Source: Alistipes sp. CAG:268
GTDB taxonomy: Bacteria > Bacteroidota > Bacteroidia > Bacteroidales > Rikenellaceae
NCBI GenBank assembly: GCA_000434235.1
Contig: FR892015.1
Coordinates: forward strand, 14,500 to 35,876
Direction of reading: 5' to 3'
Length of the DNA stretch: 21,377 nucleotides
In this document: positions 6,492-14,426 of the stretch, piece by piece
Layout: each line of letters opens with the position of its first letter
How positions within the stretch are numbered: position 1 is the stretch's first letter
The notes under the pieces: model-generated
Seen by the model: only the letters and a program-made list of their open reading frames with translations
Database searches by the model: none
Told to the model about the DNA's origin: nothing
Translations under genes and position numbers: made by a program

Positions 6492-7486
6492 ACGTCAATC
6501 CGATGGAAGAGCAGGTGGGCCGCATCATCGGCAACCTGCTGGCCGCGGGCGGAACGGTGCTTCTGCCCGGTGTGGGCAGCCTTTGCCCGGAGCGGCGTGC
6601 AGCCCGACGGGTGGCCCGCCGCATGGTCGAACCGCCCTGCCGGACGGTGGTCTTCTCGTCGCAGGAGCAGGGCACATCGCTGGTTGCGGAGATCGCCCGC
6701 ATCCTGAATGCCGACGGAACTCCGGCCGGGGAGGCCGATGCCGCGGCTCGGACGGTCTATGCCCGTTGGACGGAGCGCGCCCGCCGGGGTGACGCTCTGG
6801 TCGTAGAGGGGGTAGGCGTGTTGAAGTACAAGCACTTTTCGCTCGACGAGGAGTTCGACCGGAGGCTCAATCCGCAGGGACACGCCCCGATGAAGATCCG
6901 CTCCGGACGCCCCGACTGGGTGATCTGGGTAGGCGCTGCGGCGGTTGTTGCCGCTATAGGAATCGGTGTCTGCTCTTTCCTGCTGAACGATACCGAACGT
7001 CCGCAGCCGTTGGCCGGGACGGCAGTCCCGGGACTTGCGACGGCCGAGTCTCCCGTTTCGCCGGGCGTGCCGGCCGATTCGCTTTCGGCAGAGCATGCGG
7101 CGGCTGGAAATGCCGCTCCGGTTCCGGAGGAGGGCGGAAAGGCCGTTGCGGGGAGCACTGCGGCCGGAGGCACTTCGGAGCAGGGTGCTGCGGCGGTGCA
7201 GTCCCCGGATGAGGTACAGCGTCCTGCGGGATACGAGCCTGCGGCGATGACCTCGAAGCGGAATTACGTTGTGCTGGGCGTCTTCAGTTCGCAGGAGAAT
7301 GCCGTGCGGGCGGCGAAGAAGGCCGCATCGGATTCGGAAGAAGCGGCGCTGACCTGCGGCGTCTACCGGTTCGGTGCGAAGTTCCTGGTCTCGCCCTTCG
7401 AGTCGGATGATCCCGAGGCGTGCCGGCTCTTCATCCGCGCACATGCCGACCGCTTCCCCGGAATGTGGACTTATACGGCCCGTTGA
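6488..7486 (+). CDS. HU-CCDC81-like DNA-binding transmembrane protein with SPOR domain
   Basis: A 332-residue bitopic protein. Residues about 6-60 and 62-130 look like the paired HU-like modules found in Bacteroidota ('GRIIGNLLAAGGTVLLPGVGSL', then 'ALVVEGVGVLKYKHFSLDEEFDRRLNP'). Residues about 144-166 form a transmembrane helix. Residues about 170-255 are a low-complexity Ala/Gly/Pro/Glu linker. Residues about 260-332 form a SPOR-type domain beginning 'NYVVLGVFSSQENAVRAAKKA'. SPOR domains bind denuded peptidoglycan glycan strands at the division septum, and HU-like modules bind DNA or scaffold proteins. With the N-terminus in the cytoplasm the protein could tether chromosome or a cytoplasmic complex to the septal wall; this is inference from architecture. 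It overlaps lgt by 4 bp and the GtrA gene by 1 bp, so the three are translationally coupled. Confidence 0.82.
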   Translation: MNVNPMEEQVGRIIGNLLAAGGTVLLPGVGSLCPERRAARRVARRMVEPPCRTVVFSSQEQGTSLVAEIARILNADGTPAGEADAAARTVYARWTERARRGDALVVEGVGVLKYKHFSLDEEFDRRLNPQGHAPMKIRSGRPDWVIWVGAAAVVAAIGIGVCSFLLNDTERPQPLAGTAVPGLATAESPVSPGVPADSLSAEHAAAGNAAPVPEEGGKAVAGSTAAGGTSEQGAAAVQSPDEVQRPAGYEPAAMTSKRNYVVLGVFSSQENAVRAAKKAASDSEEAALTCGVYRFGAKFLVSPFESDDPEACRLFIRAHADRFPGMWTYTAR

Positions 7487-7974
7487 TGCGTCTTGCCGAT
7501 TGGATCATCCGGGCGATCGACCTGTTCTATCTGCGGCCCGTTGCCGCGTTCGTACCCCGGCAGGTGTTCCGCTATGCCGTCTGCGGGGGTGCGAACGTCG
7601 TGTTCGGGTGGGGATGTTATTTCCTGATCTATAATTTCCTGATCGACAAACAGCTGGTCGATCTGGGCTTCGTGGCCGTGTCGGCTCACGTCGCCGCCAT
7701 GCTCGTTACCTTCCCATTCACCTTCTTCGCGGGATTCTGGCTCAACCGCTATGTGGCCTTCCGCCGTTCGCCGATCCCTTCGGGCACGCAGCTGTTCCGC
7801 TACCTGCTCTCTGTCGCGGGATCGGTCGTGGTGAACTATGTCTGTCTGAAATTCTTTGTCGAATACTGCGCCATCTGGGCCACCCCTTCGCAGATGCTCG
7901 CCACCTGCGTCACGACCGTCTACAGCTTCTTTGCCGCAAAGTATTTCACCTTCCGGCATGCCGAGGCGGAGTAG
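7486..7974 (+). CDS. GtrA family membrane protein
   Basis: A 162-residue integral membrane protein with four predicted helices (about 29-52, 64-88, 103-124, 136-155) and the GtrA-family pattern 'FRYAVCGGANVVFGWGCYFLIYNF', 'NRYVAFR' after helix two and 'KYFTFR' at the C-terminus. GtrA-type proteins are thought to flip polyprenyl-linked sugars (for example undecaprenyl-phosphate glucose) for decoration of surface polysaccharides. I start it at ATG 7486, which overlaps the upstream stop (TGATG); the frame is open upstream but those residues belong to the HU/SPOR gene in another frame. No glycosyltransferase partner is next to it, so the substrate is unknown. Confidence 0.9.
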   Translation: MRLADWIIRAIDLFYLRPVAAFVPRQVFRYAVCGGANVVFGWGCYFLIYNFLIDKQLVDLGFVAVSAHVAAMLVTFPFTFFAGFWLNRYVAFRRSPIPSGTQLFRYLLSVAGSVVVNYVCLKFFVEYCAIWATPSQMLATCVTTVYSFFAAKYFTFRHAEAE

Positions 7975-8078
7975 CCGCCTGCCCGGAGATCCGTCCGGCG
8001 GGGCAGGAGTGTGTACCCTCGGCGTGTGAGGCCGGAACCGGCGGGCGGGATGCGGCCGGAGCCCTGAAATCGGGAATA

Positions 8079-8109
8079 CGGGCGGTGTGCCGTGTCGGCA
8101 TGCCGCCCG
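8079..8109. terminator. Hairpin between convergent gtrA-like gene and uvrB
   Basis: CGGGCGGTGTGCCG and CGGCATGCCGCCCG pair over 14 positions (two are G-T in the plus-strand RNA) around a TGT loop. It begins 3 bp beyond the uvrB stop. There is no proper T run on either side, so it may act as a 3'-end stabiliser or a weak bidirectional terminator for the two convergent genes. Confidence 0.45.
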
Positions 8110-8112
8110 GTG

Positions 8113-10158
8113 TTATTTCCGGTTCTCCTCACGCAGTTTCTGCAGTTCGTACATGCGGTCGCGGAATTTCGCCGCGGCCAGAAAGTCCAGCGACTTGGCT
8201 GCCCGCTCCATATCCTCGCGCGCCCGATCGATCAGGGCATCGAGGTTTGTGCCGGCCGAGTAGCCCTGCTGTACGTCGGCGGCTACCGGTGCGTAGTGCT
8301 CCTCGGCGATGGGGTAGGCCGTCGGGATTGCCTCCGGTGTCTCGCTCCGCCCGGCCAGCAGGGCCCGCTGTCCCGAGCCGCTCTTCTGCGCGCGGCGCGG
8401 CAGCACGCCGTGCTCCATGTTGTAGCGCACCTGCTTCTCGCGGCGGCGGTTGCTCTGCTCGATCGTGTAGCGCATCGACTCGGTGCAGGTGTCGGCATAG
8501 AGGATCACGTTGCCCTGCGAGTGGCGCGCCGCGCGTCCCGCGATCTGCGTGAGCGACCGCACGTTGCGCAGGAATCCCTCCTTGTCGGCATCGAGGATCG
8601 CCACCAGCGCCACCTCCGGGAGGTCCAGACCTTCGCGCAGCAGGTTCACGCCCACCAGCACGTCGAACATCCCGGCCCGCAGGTCCTCGAGGATCTGGAT
8701 GCGCTCGAGCGTATCGACGTCCGAGTGGATGTAGCGGTTGCGGATGCCCACGCGGTCGAAGTATTTCGACAGCTCCTCGGCCATGCGCTTGGTGATGGTC
8801 GTGACGAGCACCTTGTCGTCGTTCTTCACCCGCTTGTCGATCTCCTCGATCAGGTCATCGATCTGGTTGGCCGTCACGCGGACCTCCAGCGGCGGGTCCA
8901 CCAGACCCGTCGGGCGGATGAGCTGCTCGACGACCACCCCCTCGCTCTTCATCAGCTCCCAGTCGGCGGGCGTCGCGCTCACGTAGATCGACGTCCCCTG
9001 CAGCTGCTCGAATTCGGCGAAGGTCACCGGGCGGTTGTCCTTGGCTGCCGGGAGCCGGAACCCGTATTCGACGAGGTTCTCCTTGCGGGCCCGGTCGCCG
9101 CCGAACATGGCGTGGACCTGCGGCAGCGTCACGTGGCTCTCGTCCACGACCAGCAGGTAATCCTTCGGGAAGTAGTCGATCAGGCAGAAGGGGCGCGTGC
9201 CGGCGGCGCGTCCGTCGAAGTAGCGCGAGTAGTTCTCGATTCCGGAGCAGTAGCCCAGCTCCTTGATCATCTCGAGGTCGTATTCGACGCGCTGCTTGAT
9301 GCGCTGTGCCTCCATCATGCGTCCGGCCCGCTCGAAGTATTCGATCTGCTTGCCCAGGTCGAGGTAGATCTGCTGCACGGCCGAGTTGATGCGCTCCTTG
9401 GTGGTGACGAAGAGGTTCGTGGGGTAGAGCGTGAGGTTGTCGAGCGAGTGGATGCGCTGGCCCGTCACGGGGTCTATGGAGTGGATGGCCTCGATCTCGT
9501 TGTCGAAGAACATCACGCGGAAACACTGGTTGCCGAACTCCCCGAAGGCGGCCATGATATCGACCGTGTCGCCGTTCACGCGGAAGGTCGCGGGTTCCAG
9601 TTCGCGCTCGGTGCGCGTGTAGAGTGCCTCGACGAGCTTGTAGAGAAAGTGTTTGTAGCTGACCACCTGCCCGACCTCGATGTGGATCGCCGTGGCGTGG
9701 AAGTCCGCGGGGTTGCCGCATCCGTAGAGGCACGAGACGCTCGACACGACGATTACGTCGCGGCGTCCCGAGAGCAGCGTGGCCACGGTGTTGAGCCGCA
9801 TCTTCTCGATCTCGGCATTGATCGAGAGGTCCTTCTCGATATAGGTGTCCGTGGCCGGGAGGTAGGCCTCCGGCTGGTAATAGTCGTAGTAGGAGACGAA
9901 ATACTCGACGGCGTTGTCGGGAAAGAAGTTGCGGAACTCGCCGTAGAGCTGTGCGGCGAGGGTCTTGTTGTGGCTCAGGACGAGTGTCGGGCGGTTGAGT
10001 TCGGCGATGACGTTGGCCACCGTGAAGGTCTTTCCCGAACCCGTCACGCCCAGCAGCGTGTTGTGCTTCGAGCCGTGGCGGATCGAGCCGACGAGCTGCG
10101 CAATGGCCTCCGGCTGGTCGCCCGTCGGGGCGTAATCGGATACGAGTTTGAAATCCAT
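8113..10158 (-). CDS. uvrB: UvrABC excinuclease subunit B
   Basis: The damage-verifying helicase-like subunit of nucleotide excision repair; it receives DNA from UvrA and recruits UvrC for incision. The 681-residue product is close to the usual 660-680. Visible features are the N-terminal 'DYAPTGDQPEAI' Q-motif region, Walker A 'GVTGSGKT' (37-44), the damage-probing beta-hairpin region 'YYDYYQPEAYLP' (about 90-101), and the DE-S-H box at 339-342. Later come helicase motifs such as 'VLVGVNLLREGLDLPEV' and 'QIAGRAARHSQG', and a C-terminal UVR domain (about 640-675) that contacts UvrC. A family-variable stretch of about 60 residues precedes the UVR domain. Translation starts at ATG 10158, only 4 nt from a perfect -7 box, so the mRNA is probably leaderless or nearly so. 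Confidence 0.97.
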   Translation of the reverse strand: MDFKLVSDYAPTGDQPEAIAQLVGSIRHGSKHNTLLGVTGSGKTFTVANVIAELNRPTLVLSHNKTLAAQLYGEFRNFFPDNAVEYFVSYYDYYQPEAYLPATDTYIEKDLSINAEIEKMRLNTVATLLSGRRDVIVVSSVSCLYGCGNPADFHATAIHIEVGQVVSYKHFLYKLVEALYTRTERELEPATFRVNGDTVDIMAAFGEFGNQCFRVMFFDNEIEAIHSIDPVTGQRIHSLDNLTLYPTNLFVTTKERINSAVQQIYLDLGKQIEYFERAGRMMEAQRIKQRVEYDLEMIKELGYCSGIENYSRYFDGRAAGTRPFCLIDYFPKDYLLVVDESHVTLPQVHAMFGGDRARKENLVEYGFRLPAAKDNRPVTFAEFEQLQGTSIYVSATPADWELMKSEGVVVEQLIRPTGLVDPPLEVRVTANQIDDLIEEIDKRVKNDDKVLVTTITKRMAEELSKYFDRVGIRNRYIHSDVDTLERIQILEDLRAGMFDVLVGVNLLREGLDLPEVALVAILDADKEGFLRNVRSLTQIAGRAARHSQGNVILYADTCTESMRYTIEQSNRRREKQVRYNMEHGVLPRRAQKSGSGQRALLAGRSETPEAIPTAYPIAEEHYAPVAADVQQGYSAGTNLDALIDRAREDMERAAKSLDFLAAAKFRDRMYELQKLREENRK

Positions 10159-10162
10159 GACA

Positions 10163-10170
10163 CAAAGATA
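10163..10170 (-). promoter_or_regulatory. -7 promoter box of uvrB
   Basis: The minus strand reads TATCTTTG, an exact TAnnTTTG match, ending 4 nt before the uvrB ATG. No TTG lies at the 19-20 nt spacing. Transcription would start at or next to the start codon. No LexA-type palindrome is obvious. Confidence 0.6.
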
Positions 10171-10231
10171 CGCTTTTTTGTCGGAATAACGGCGAACGGC
10201 GCAGGAGCAGTACCAATTTGATATTTTTCCG

Positions 10232-10239
10232 TATCTTTG
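10232..10239 (+). promoter_or_regulatory. -7 promoter box of dnaG
   Basis: TATCTTTG is identical to the uvrB box and ends 5 nt before the dnaG ATG at 10245. The nearest TTG (10218-10220) is only 11 nt upstream, so there is no good -33 match. The position implies a leaderless or near-leaderless dnaG mRNA. Confidence 0.6.
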
Positions 10240-10244
10240 CGGGT

Positions 10245-12218
10245 ATGATCGACAGGGAAACGGTAGACCGCATCTATGCCGCCGCGAACATCGTGGATAT
10301 CATCGGCGACTATGTCACGCTCAAGCGAAAGGGTGTGAACTATCAGGCGTGCTGTCCGTTCCACAACGAGAAGACCCCGTCGTTCGTCGTCTCGCCCTCG
10401 AAGGGGGTCTACAAGTGCTTCGGCTGCGGGAAGGGCGGCAATGCCGTGACGTTCCTGATGGAGCACGAGAACATCACCTATCCCGAGGCGCTGAAGATGG
10501 TGGCCAAACGCTACGGCATCGAGGTCAGGGAGAAGGAGCTGACGGAGGAGGAGGTGCGGCGCAACGACGACCGCGAGTCGATGTTCGTCGTGAACGGATG
10601 GGCCGCGGAGTACTTTGCGAATTTCCTCTGCCACGACCCCGAAGGGATGAGCGTCGGGATGACCTACTTCAGGCAGAAGCGCGGACTGACCGACGCCACG
10701 ATCCGCAAGTTCGGGCTCGGATTCTGCCCGTCGAAGGGCGACCGGATGTCGAAGGATGCCCTGGCGGCCGGCTACAAGCGTGAGTTCCTCCTTGCGACGG
10801 GCCTTTCGCTGGCGCGCGAGAGCGACGGGTCGCTCTACGACCGCTTCCGCGACCGGGTGATCTTCCCCGTGCACAACATCTCGGGCCGCATCGTGGCCTT
10901 CGGCGGCCGGACCCTGCGCACCGACAAGCAGGTGGCTAAGTACCAGAATTCGCCCGAGAGCGAGATATACAGCAAGAAACGCGAACTCTACGGCCTCTAC
11001 TTCGCCAAACGGGCCATCCAGCAGCAGGACTATGCCATCCTGGTGGAGGGTTACCTCGACGTCATCTCGATGCACCAGGCGGGTATCGAGAATGTTGTGG
11101 CGTCGTCCGGCACGTCGCTCACGACCGACCAGATCCGTCTGCTGGGGCGCTTCACGCGCAACATCACGGTGATCTACGACGGCGACTCGGCCGGCATTCA
11201 CGCTTCGCTGCGCGGCATCGACATGATCCTCAAGGAGGGGATGAACGTGCGCGTGGTGCTGCTGCCCGAGCCCGAGGACCCCGACTCGTTCGCCCGCAGC
11301 CATACGGCTGCCGAGGTGCAGGCCTACATCCGCGACAACGAACGCGACTTCCTCGAGTTCAAGGCCAATCTGCTGCTGCACGATGCCGAGGGCGATCCGA
11401 TCCGCAAGGCGGCGCTCATCGGCGACATGGTGCAGTCGATCGCGCAGATTCCTGACCCGATCCAGCGCTCGGTCTACATCAAGGAGTGCGCGCGGATCAT
11501 GGATATCGACGAGCAGATCCTCATCTCGGAGGTGGCCCGCAAGCGGCTGACGACCTCCGGGGACCGCGAGACGGACGAGTTTCTGCAGCGGCAGGCCCGG
11601 CAGCAACGGCGCGAGGAGGTGCAGCCCGAGGTGGAGTTCGTGCAGAAGGTCGAGGCGGGGAGCAGCATCGAGGCGCTCGAACGCGAGATCGTGAAGTACC
11701 TGCTCAAGTACGGTCACTGCTCGTTCGACTTCAAGGAGGGGCGCACGATGGTGGCCTGCAACGTCGCCGAGGTGATCTTCTCGGAGCTGAGCGACGACAG
11801 CATCGTCTTCCGCAATCCGGTCTACGCCAAGATCATGGCGGCCTACCGCGAGCAGTGGGAGCAGCTCGGTACGGGGGTCGAGGTGCCGGTGCACCTGTTC
11901 ATCAACCACGTGGACCCGGAGGTCTGCAACACGGCCGTGGACATCCTCACGTCGGATGACAACTACGTGCCGAGCGAAATCTGGAAGCGCAAGGACATCC
12001 ACGTCGAGAGCGATGCCGAGATGCTGGCCGTGGGGGTGCCGAAGGCCGTGACGCTCTACAAGTCGAAGGTCATCGAGGGGATGATCCGCGATCTGCAGGA
12101 GCGCCTGGCCGACGAGGGGCTCGGGGAGGAGGAGCAGGATACGCTGCTCCAGCGCCTGGCGGGGCTCAACCGGGTGAAGGTGTCGATTGCCCGCAAGTTA
12201 CAGCGGTCGATCCTGTGA
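10245..12218 (+). CDS. dnaG: DNA primase
   Basis: Synthesises RNA primers for replication together with the replicative helicase DnaB. The 657-residue product has the N-terminal CHC2 zinc finger (C37-x2-H40-x17-C58-x2-C61) and an RNA-polymerase core with a Toprim domain carrying the catalytic Glu of 'LVEGYLD' (E268) and 'YDGDSAG' (D312, D314). Its C-terminal helicase-binding region is long, rich in charged residues and poorly conserved. I start at ATG 10245 (MIDRETVDRIY, the family's usual opening); the frame is open 27 bases further to a TTG at 10218, but that would overlap the promoter. It is divergent from uvrB across 86 bp. The classic dnaG-rpoD arrangement is absent; smpB follows after 179 bp. 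Confidence 0.97.
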   Translation: MIDRETVDRIYAAANIVDIIGDYVTLKRKGVNYQACCPFHNEKTPSFVVSPSKGVYKCFGCGKGGNAVTFLMEHENITYPEALKMVAKRYGIEVREKELTEEEVRRNDDRESMFVVNGWAAEYFANFLCHDPEGMSVGMTYFRQKRGLTDATIRKFGLGFCPSKGDRMSKDALAAGYKREFLLATGLSLARESDGSLYDRFRDRVIFPVHNISGRIVAFGGRTLRTDKQVAKYQNSPESEIYSKKRELYGLYFAKRAIQQQDYAILVEGYLDVISMHQAGIENVVASSGTSLTTDQIRLLGRFTRNITVIYDGDSAGIHASLRGIDMILKEGMNVRVVLLPEPEDPDSFARSHTAAEVQAYIRDNERDFLEFKANLLLHDAEGDPIRKAALIGDMVQSIAQIPDPIQRSVYIKECARIMDIDEQILISEVARKRLTTSGDRETDEFLQRQARQQRREEVQPEVEFVQKVEAGSSIEALEREIVKYLLKYGHCSFDFKEGRTMVACNVAEVIFSELSDDSIVFRNPVYAKIMAAYREQWEQLGTGVEVPVHLFINHVDPEVCNTAVDILTSDDNYVPSEIWKRKDIHVESDAEMLAVGVPKAVTLYKSKVIEGMIRDLQERLADEGLGEEEQDTLLQRLAGLNRVKVSIARKLQRSIL

Positions 12219-12234
12219 TGCGGCGGGAAAAAGG

Positions 12235-12358
12235 GGGGTGGGCCTCGGTTGTACACGCATCACTGCGCATACCGTGTGCAAACAGAAAATAAACAGAAAG
12301 ATGTGTAAAAACATATCGAAGATAAAAGAAATAGTTATCTGAGGCCGATTCCCACCCC
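12235..12358. other. Structured intergenic segment between dnaG and smpB (candidate RNA)
   Basis: An outer stem pairs 12235-12246 (GGGGTGGGCCTC) with 12341-12346 (GAGGCC) and 12353-12358 (CACCCC), leaving a six-base bulge: 12 bp in all. Inside it are three hairpins: 12249-12257 with 12273-12281 (9 bp, one G-T), 12301-12304 with 12311-12314 (4 bp), and 12321-12325 with 12335-12339 (5 bp). The interior is AT-rich, unlike the surrounding coding DNA. On the minus strand the outer stem is followed by CC and a run of Ts (complement of 12228-12232), which resembles an intrinsic terminator and hints at a minus-strand RNA; on the plus strand it would be the smpB leader. No good promoter is visible for either reading. 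Not a known class that I recognise. Confidence 0.4.
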
Positions 12359-12397
12359 TGCGGTGAAAATTGCAAGTAACGTACCGTTTTGGCAGTT

Positions 12398-12859
12398 ATG
12401 AGTGAACAAAAGAAGATAAATGTCCGGAACCGACGCGCGACGTTCGACTACGAGATCCTCGAGGAGTTTGTCGCGGGCGTCGTGCTGGCCGGAACCGAAA
12501 TCAAGTCGATCCGGGCCGGGAAGGTCTCGATGGTCGATTCGTTCTGTTATTTCGACAAGGGCGAACTGTGGGTGCGCGGCATCAACATCGCCGAGTATGC
12601 GTGGGGTACGTGCAACAACCATGTGCCGCGCCGTGACCGCAAACTGCTGCTCAACCGGCGCGAACTCGACAAGTTGCAGCGCGCCTCGCAGGACCGCGGG
12701 CTGACGATCGTGGGGTTGCGGCTGTTCCTGAACGAGCGCGGCCTGGCGAAGGTGGTCATTGGCCTGGCGCGCGGCCGCAAGTCCTACGACAAGCGCGAGT
12801 ACCTCAAGGAGAACGATGCCCGCCGCGAGATGGACAAGGCGCTGAAAAACTACCGCTGA
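12398..12859 (+). CDS. smpB: SsrA-binding protein SmpB
   Basis: Binds tmRNA and brings it to stalled ribosomes for trans-translation. The 153-residue product matches the family across its length: '[34 protein letters not shown]' with the conserved G-EIKS-R-G core, '[21 protein letters not shown]', '[16 protein letters not shown]', and the basic, largely unstructured tail '[22 protein letters not shown]' that enters the decoding centre. Start ATG 12398 gives [13 protein letters not shown]; a TTG at 12389 is in frame but dispensable. The tmRNA gene is not recognisable in the window. The HAD gene follows after 7 bases, suggesting co-transcription. Confidence 0.96.
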   Translation: MSEQKKINVRNRRATFDYEILEEFVAGVVLAGTEIKSIRAGKVSMVDSFCYFDKGELWVRGINIAEYAWGTCNNHVPRRDRKLLLNRRELDKLQRASQDRGLTIVGLRLFLNERGLAKVVIGLARGRKSYDKREYLKENDARREMDKALKNYR

Positions 12860-12866
12860 CGTGCGT

Positions 12867-13646
12867 ATGGAGATCGGAGCCGTTTTTCTGGATGTGGACG
12901 GGACGCTCATCAGCTTCCGCACGCACGAGGTGCCGCGTTCGGCCGTCGAGGCCCTGCGGGCGGCCCACGCCCGGGGTGTGCGGCTGTTCATCGCCACGGG
13001 ACGTGCCGCGAGCGATCTGGAGCAGCTGTCTGAAATTCCCTACGACGGGGTGGTGTCGCTCAACGGCGCCCGCTGCCTGACGGCCGACGGCAGGGTGGTG
13101 AGCCAGCGGCTGATCCCGCGCGAGGATTTCGAGCGGGCCCTGCGACTGGCCGACGAGCTGGATTTCCCGCTGGGGCTTGAACTCGAGGAGGGGGTCTTCG
13201 TCAATCGCGTGACGCCCGTCGTGCGCGAACTGGCCCGCCTGGTGGCCCATCCGGTGCCGGCCGAGACCGACCTCGGACGGCTGTTCGACCGAGGCGACTG
13301 CTGCCAGATGTGTTTCTACTGCACGCCCGAGCAGGAGCGCCGTGTGATGGCCGAGCTGCCGTCGCTTGTGTCGAGTCGCTGGTGCCCGCTCTTCGTGGAC
13401 GTCAATGTCCGCGGGGTGGACAAGGCTACGGGGATGCTTGCCTTCGCCTCCGACTGCGGGGTGCCGGCCGGAGCGCTGATGGCCATCGGCGACGGCGGAA
13501 ACGATGTGCCCATGCTGCGGGCCGCAGGGGTCGGCGTCGCCATGGGGAACGGCTGCGAGGAGGCCCTGGCGGCTGCCGACTGGGTGACGGCATCAGTCGA
13601 TGACGACGGCATCCGGAAAGCCTTCGAGCACTTCGGCGTGATCTGA
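12867..13646 (+). CDS. Cof-type HAD-IIB family phosphatase
   Basis: A 259-residue haloacid-dehalogenase superfamily hydrolase, usually acting on small phosphorylated metabolites such as sugar phosphates or flavin nucleotides. All four motifs are present: I 'FLDVDGT' (nucleophile D9, acid/base D11), II 'FIATGR' (T44), III K186 in 'GVDKATGM', and IV 'IGDGGNDVPML' (D209, D213). The cap insert between motifs II and III (about residues 80-180) is of the C2B kind seen in Cof/YbiV proteins. Start ATG 12867 gives MEIGAVFLDVDGT; GTG 12861 is an alternative that adds two residues. The substrate cannot be told from sequence. Confidence 0.9.
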   Translation: MEIGAVFLDVDGTLISFRTHEVPRSAVEALRAAHARGVRLFIATGRAASDLEQLSEIPYDGVVSLNGARCLTADGRVVSQRLIPREDFERALRLADELDFPLGLELEEGVFVNRVTPVVRELARLVAHPVPAETDLGRLFDRGDCCQMCFYCTPEQERRVMAELPSLVSSRWCPLFVDVNVRGVDKATGMLAFASDCGVPAGALMAIGDGGNDVPMLRAAGVGVAMGNGCEEALAAADWVTASVDDDGIRKAFEHFGVI

Positions 13647-13693
13647 CGCCCGGGTGCGGAGACCGAAAGGAAAACGATAAAAAACACGAAGAT

Positions 13694-14401
13694 ATGAGCT
13701 TGATATTGTGTATCGAAACCGGAACCGACGTATGTTCGGTGGGTATTGCGAAGGATGGCGAACTGATCTCGCTGCGCGAGAGCGACGAGGGGCGCGACCA
13801 TGCGCGTAAGGTCGGTGTGTTCGTCGATGAACTGCTGCACGAAACGGGCATCGCGCCCGACGATCTGGATGCCGTGGCCGTCGGCAAGGGCCCCGGCTCC
13901 TATACGGGACTGCGCATCGGCGTTTCGTTCGCCAAGGGACTGTGCTACGGGCTGCAGAAGCCTTTGGTGGCTGTCGGGTCGCTCGATGCGCTGACCGAGG
14001 TGGCCCGCGAGGACTACGAGGCGGGCATCCTGTCCGTGACGGATTGGGACCGGGCGCTGCTCTGCCCGATGGTCGATGCCCGGCGCATGGAGGTCTATGC
14101 GCAGGTCTTCGATGCGGAGGGGCACCCGCAGAGCGAGGTGTCGGCCGAGGTGGTCGATGGCGGCAGTTTTGCGGCATTCCGTACGCCGGAGCGTCCTTTC
14201 GTGATCTTCGGCAACGGAGCCCGCAAGTGCGCCGGGGTACTCGAGGGGGCAGTCTATGTCGATGTGACGCCCTCGGCCCGGGGGCTGGCGCGCCTGGCGC
14301 AGCGGGCACTCGACGAGGGCCGCACGGAGGACATCGCCTACTTCGAACCCTTCTATCTGAAGGATTTCGTGGCGACGACCTCGAAGAAGAAACTTTTCTG
14401 A
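13694..14401 (+). CDS. tsaB: tRNA threonylcarbamoyladenosine biosynthesis protein TsaB
   Basis: Partner of TsaD and TsaE in making t6A at position 37 of ANN-decoding tRNAs; TsaB stabilises TsaD and is itself a non-catalytic ASKHA-fold protein. The 235-residue product opens 'LILCIETGTDVCSVGIAKDGEL' (phosphate-1-like loop) and has the family hallmark 'GPGSYTGLRIG' at 66-76. It ends with the Bacteroidota-type tail 'AYFEPFYLKDFVATTSKKK'. Start ATG 13694 follows an A-rich leader. It is 47 bp after the HAD gene and 25 bp before the helical protein, all on the same strand. TsaD is not in the window. Confidence 0.95.
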   Translation: MSLILCIETGTDVCSVGIAKDGELISLRESDEGRDHARKVGVFVDELLHETGIAPDDLDAVAVGKGPGSYTGLRIGVSFAKGLCYGLQKPLVAVGSLDALTEVAREDYEAGILSVTDWDRALLCPMVDARRMEVYAQVFDAEGHPQSEVSAEVVDGGSFAAFRTPERPFVIFGNGARKCAGVLEGAVYVDVTPSARGLARLAQRALDEGRTEDIAYFEPFYLKDFVATTSKKKLF

Positions 14402-14426
14402 CTTCACCCCGTTTGTTTCAGAAACG

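Noticed and set aside
5502..7444. Long minus-strand frames opposite lgt and the HU/SPOR gene
   Set aside because: Shadows of well-supported plus-strand genes; no motifs.
8092..10221. Open 709-codon plus-strand frame opposite uvrB
   Set aside because: It is the mirror of a certain uvrB gene; GC-rich third positions remove stops on the complementary frame. Its composition is Val/Asp/His/Arg-rich with no domain, and it overlaps the promoter region.
10218..10244. Upstream TTG start for dnaG
   Set aside because: It would translate through the exact -7 box; ATG 10245 gives the family's normal N-terminus. The upstream TTG starts at 878, 3853, 12389 and 16591 were set aside on similar grounds.
10044..12002. 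Open 652-codon minus-strand frame opposite dnaG
   Set aside because: Same antisense artefact, here of dnaG; no recognisable motif, and it extends into uvrB coding DNA.
12235..12358. tmRNA (ssrA) next to smpB
   Set aside because: Too short, with no tRNA-Ala-like ends and no tag-coding reading frame; only the proximity to smpB suggested it.
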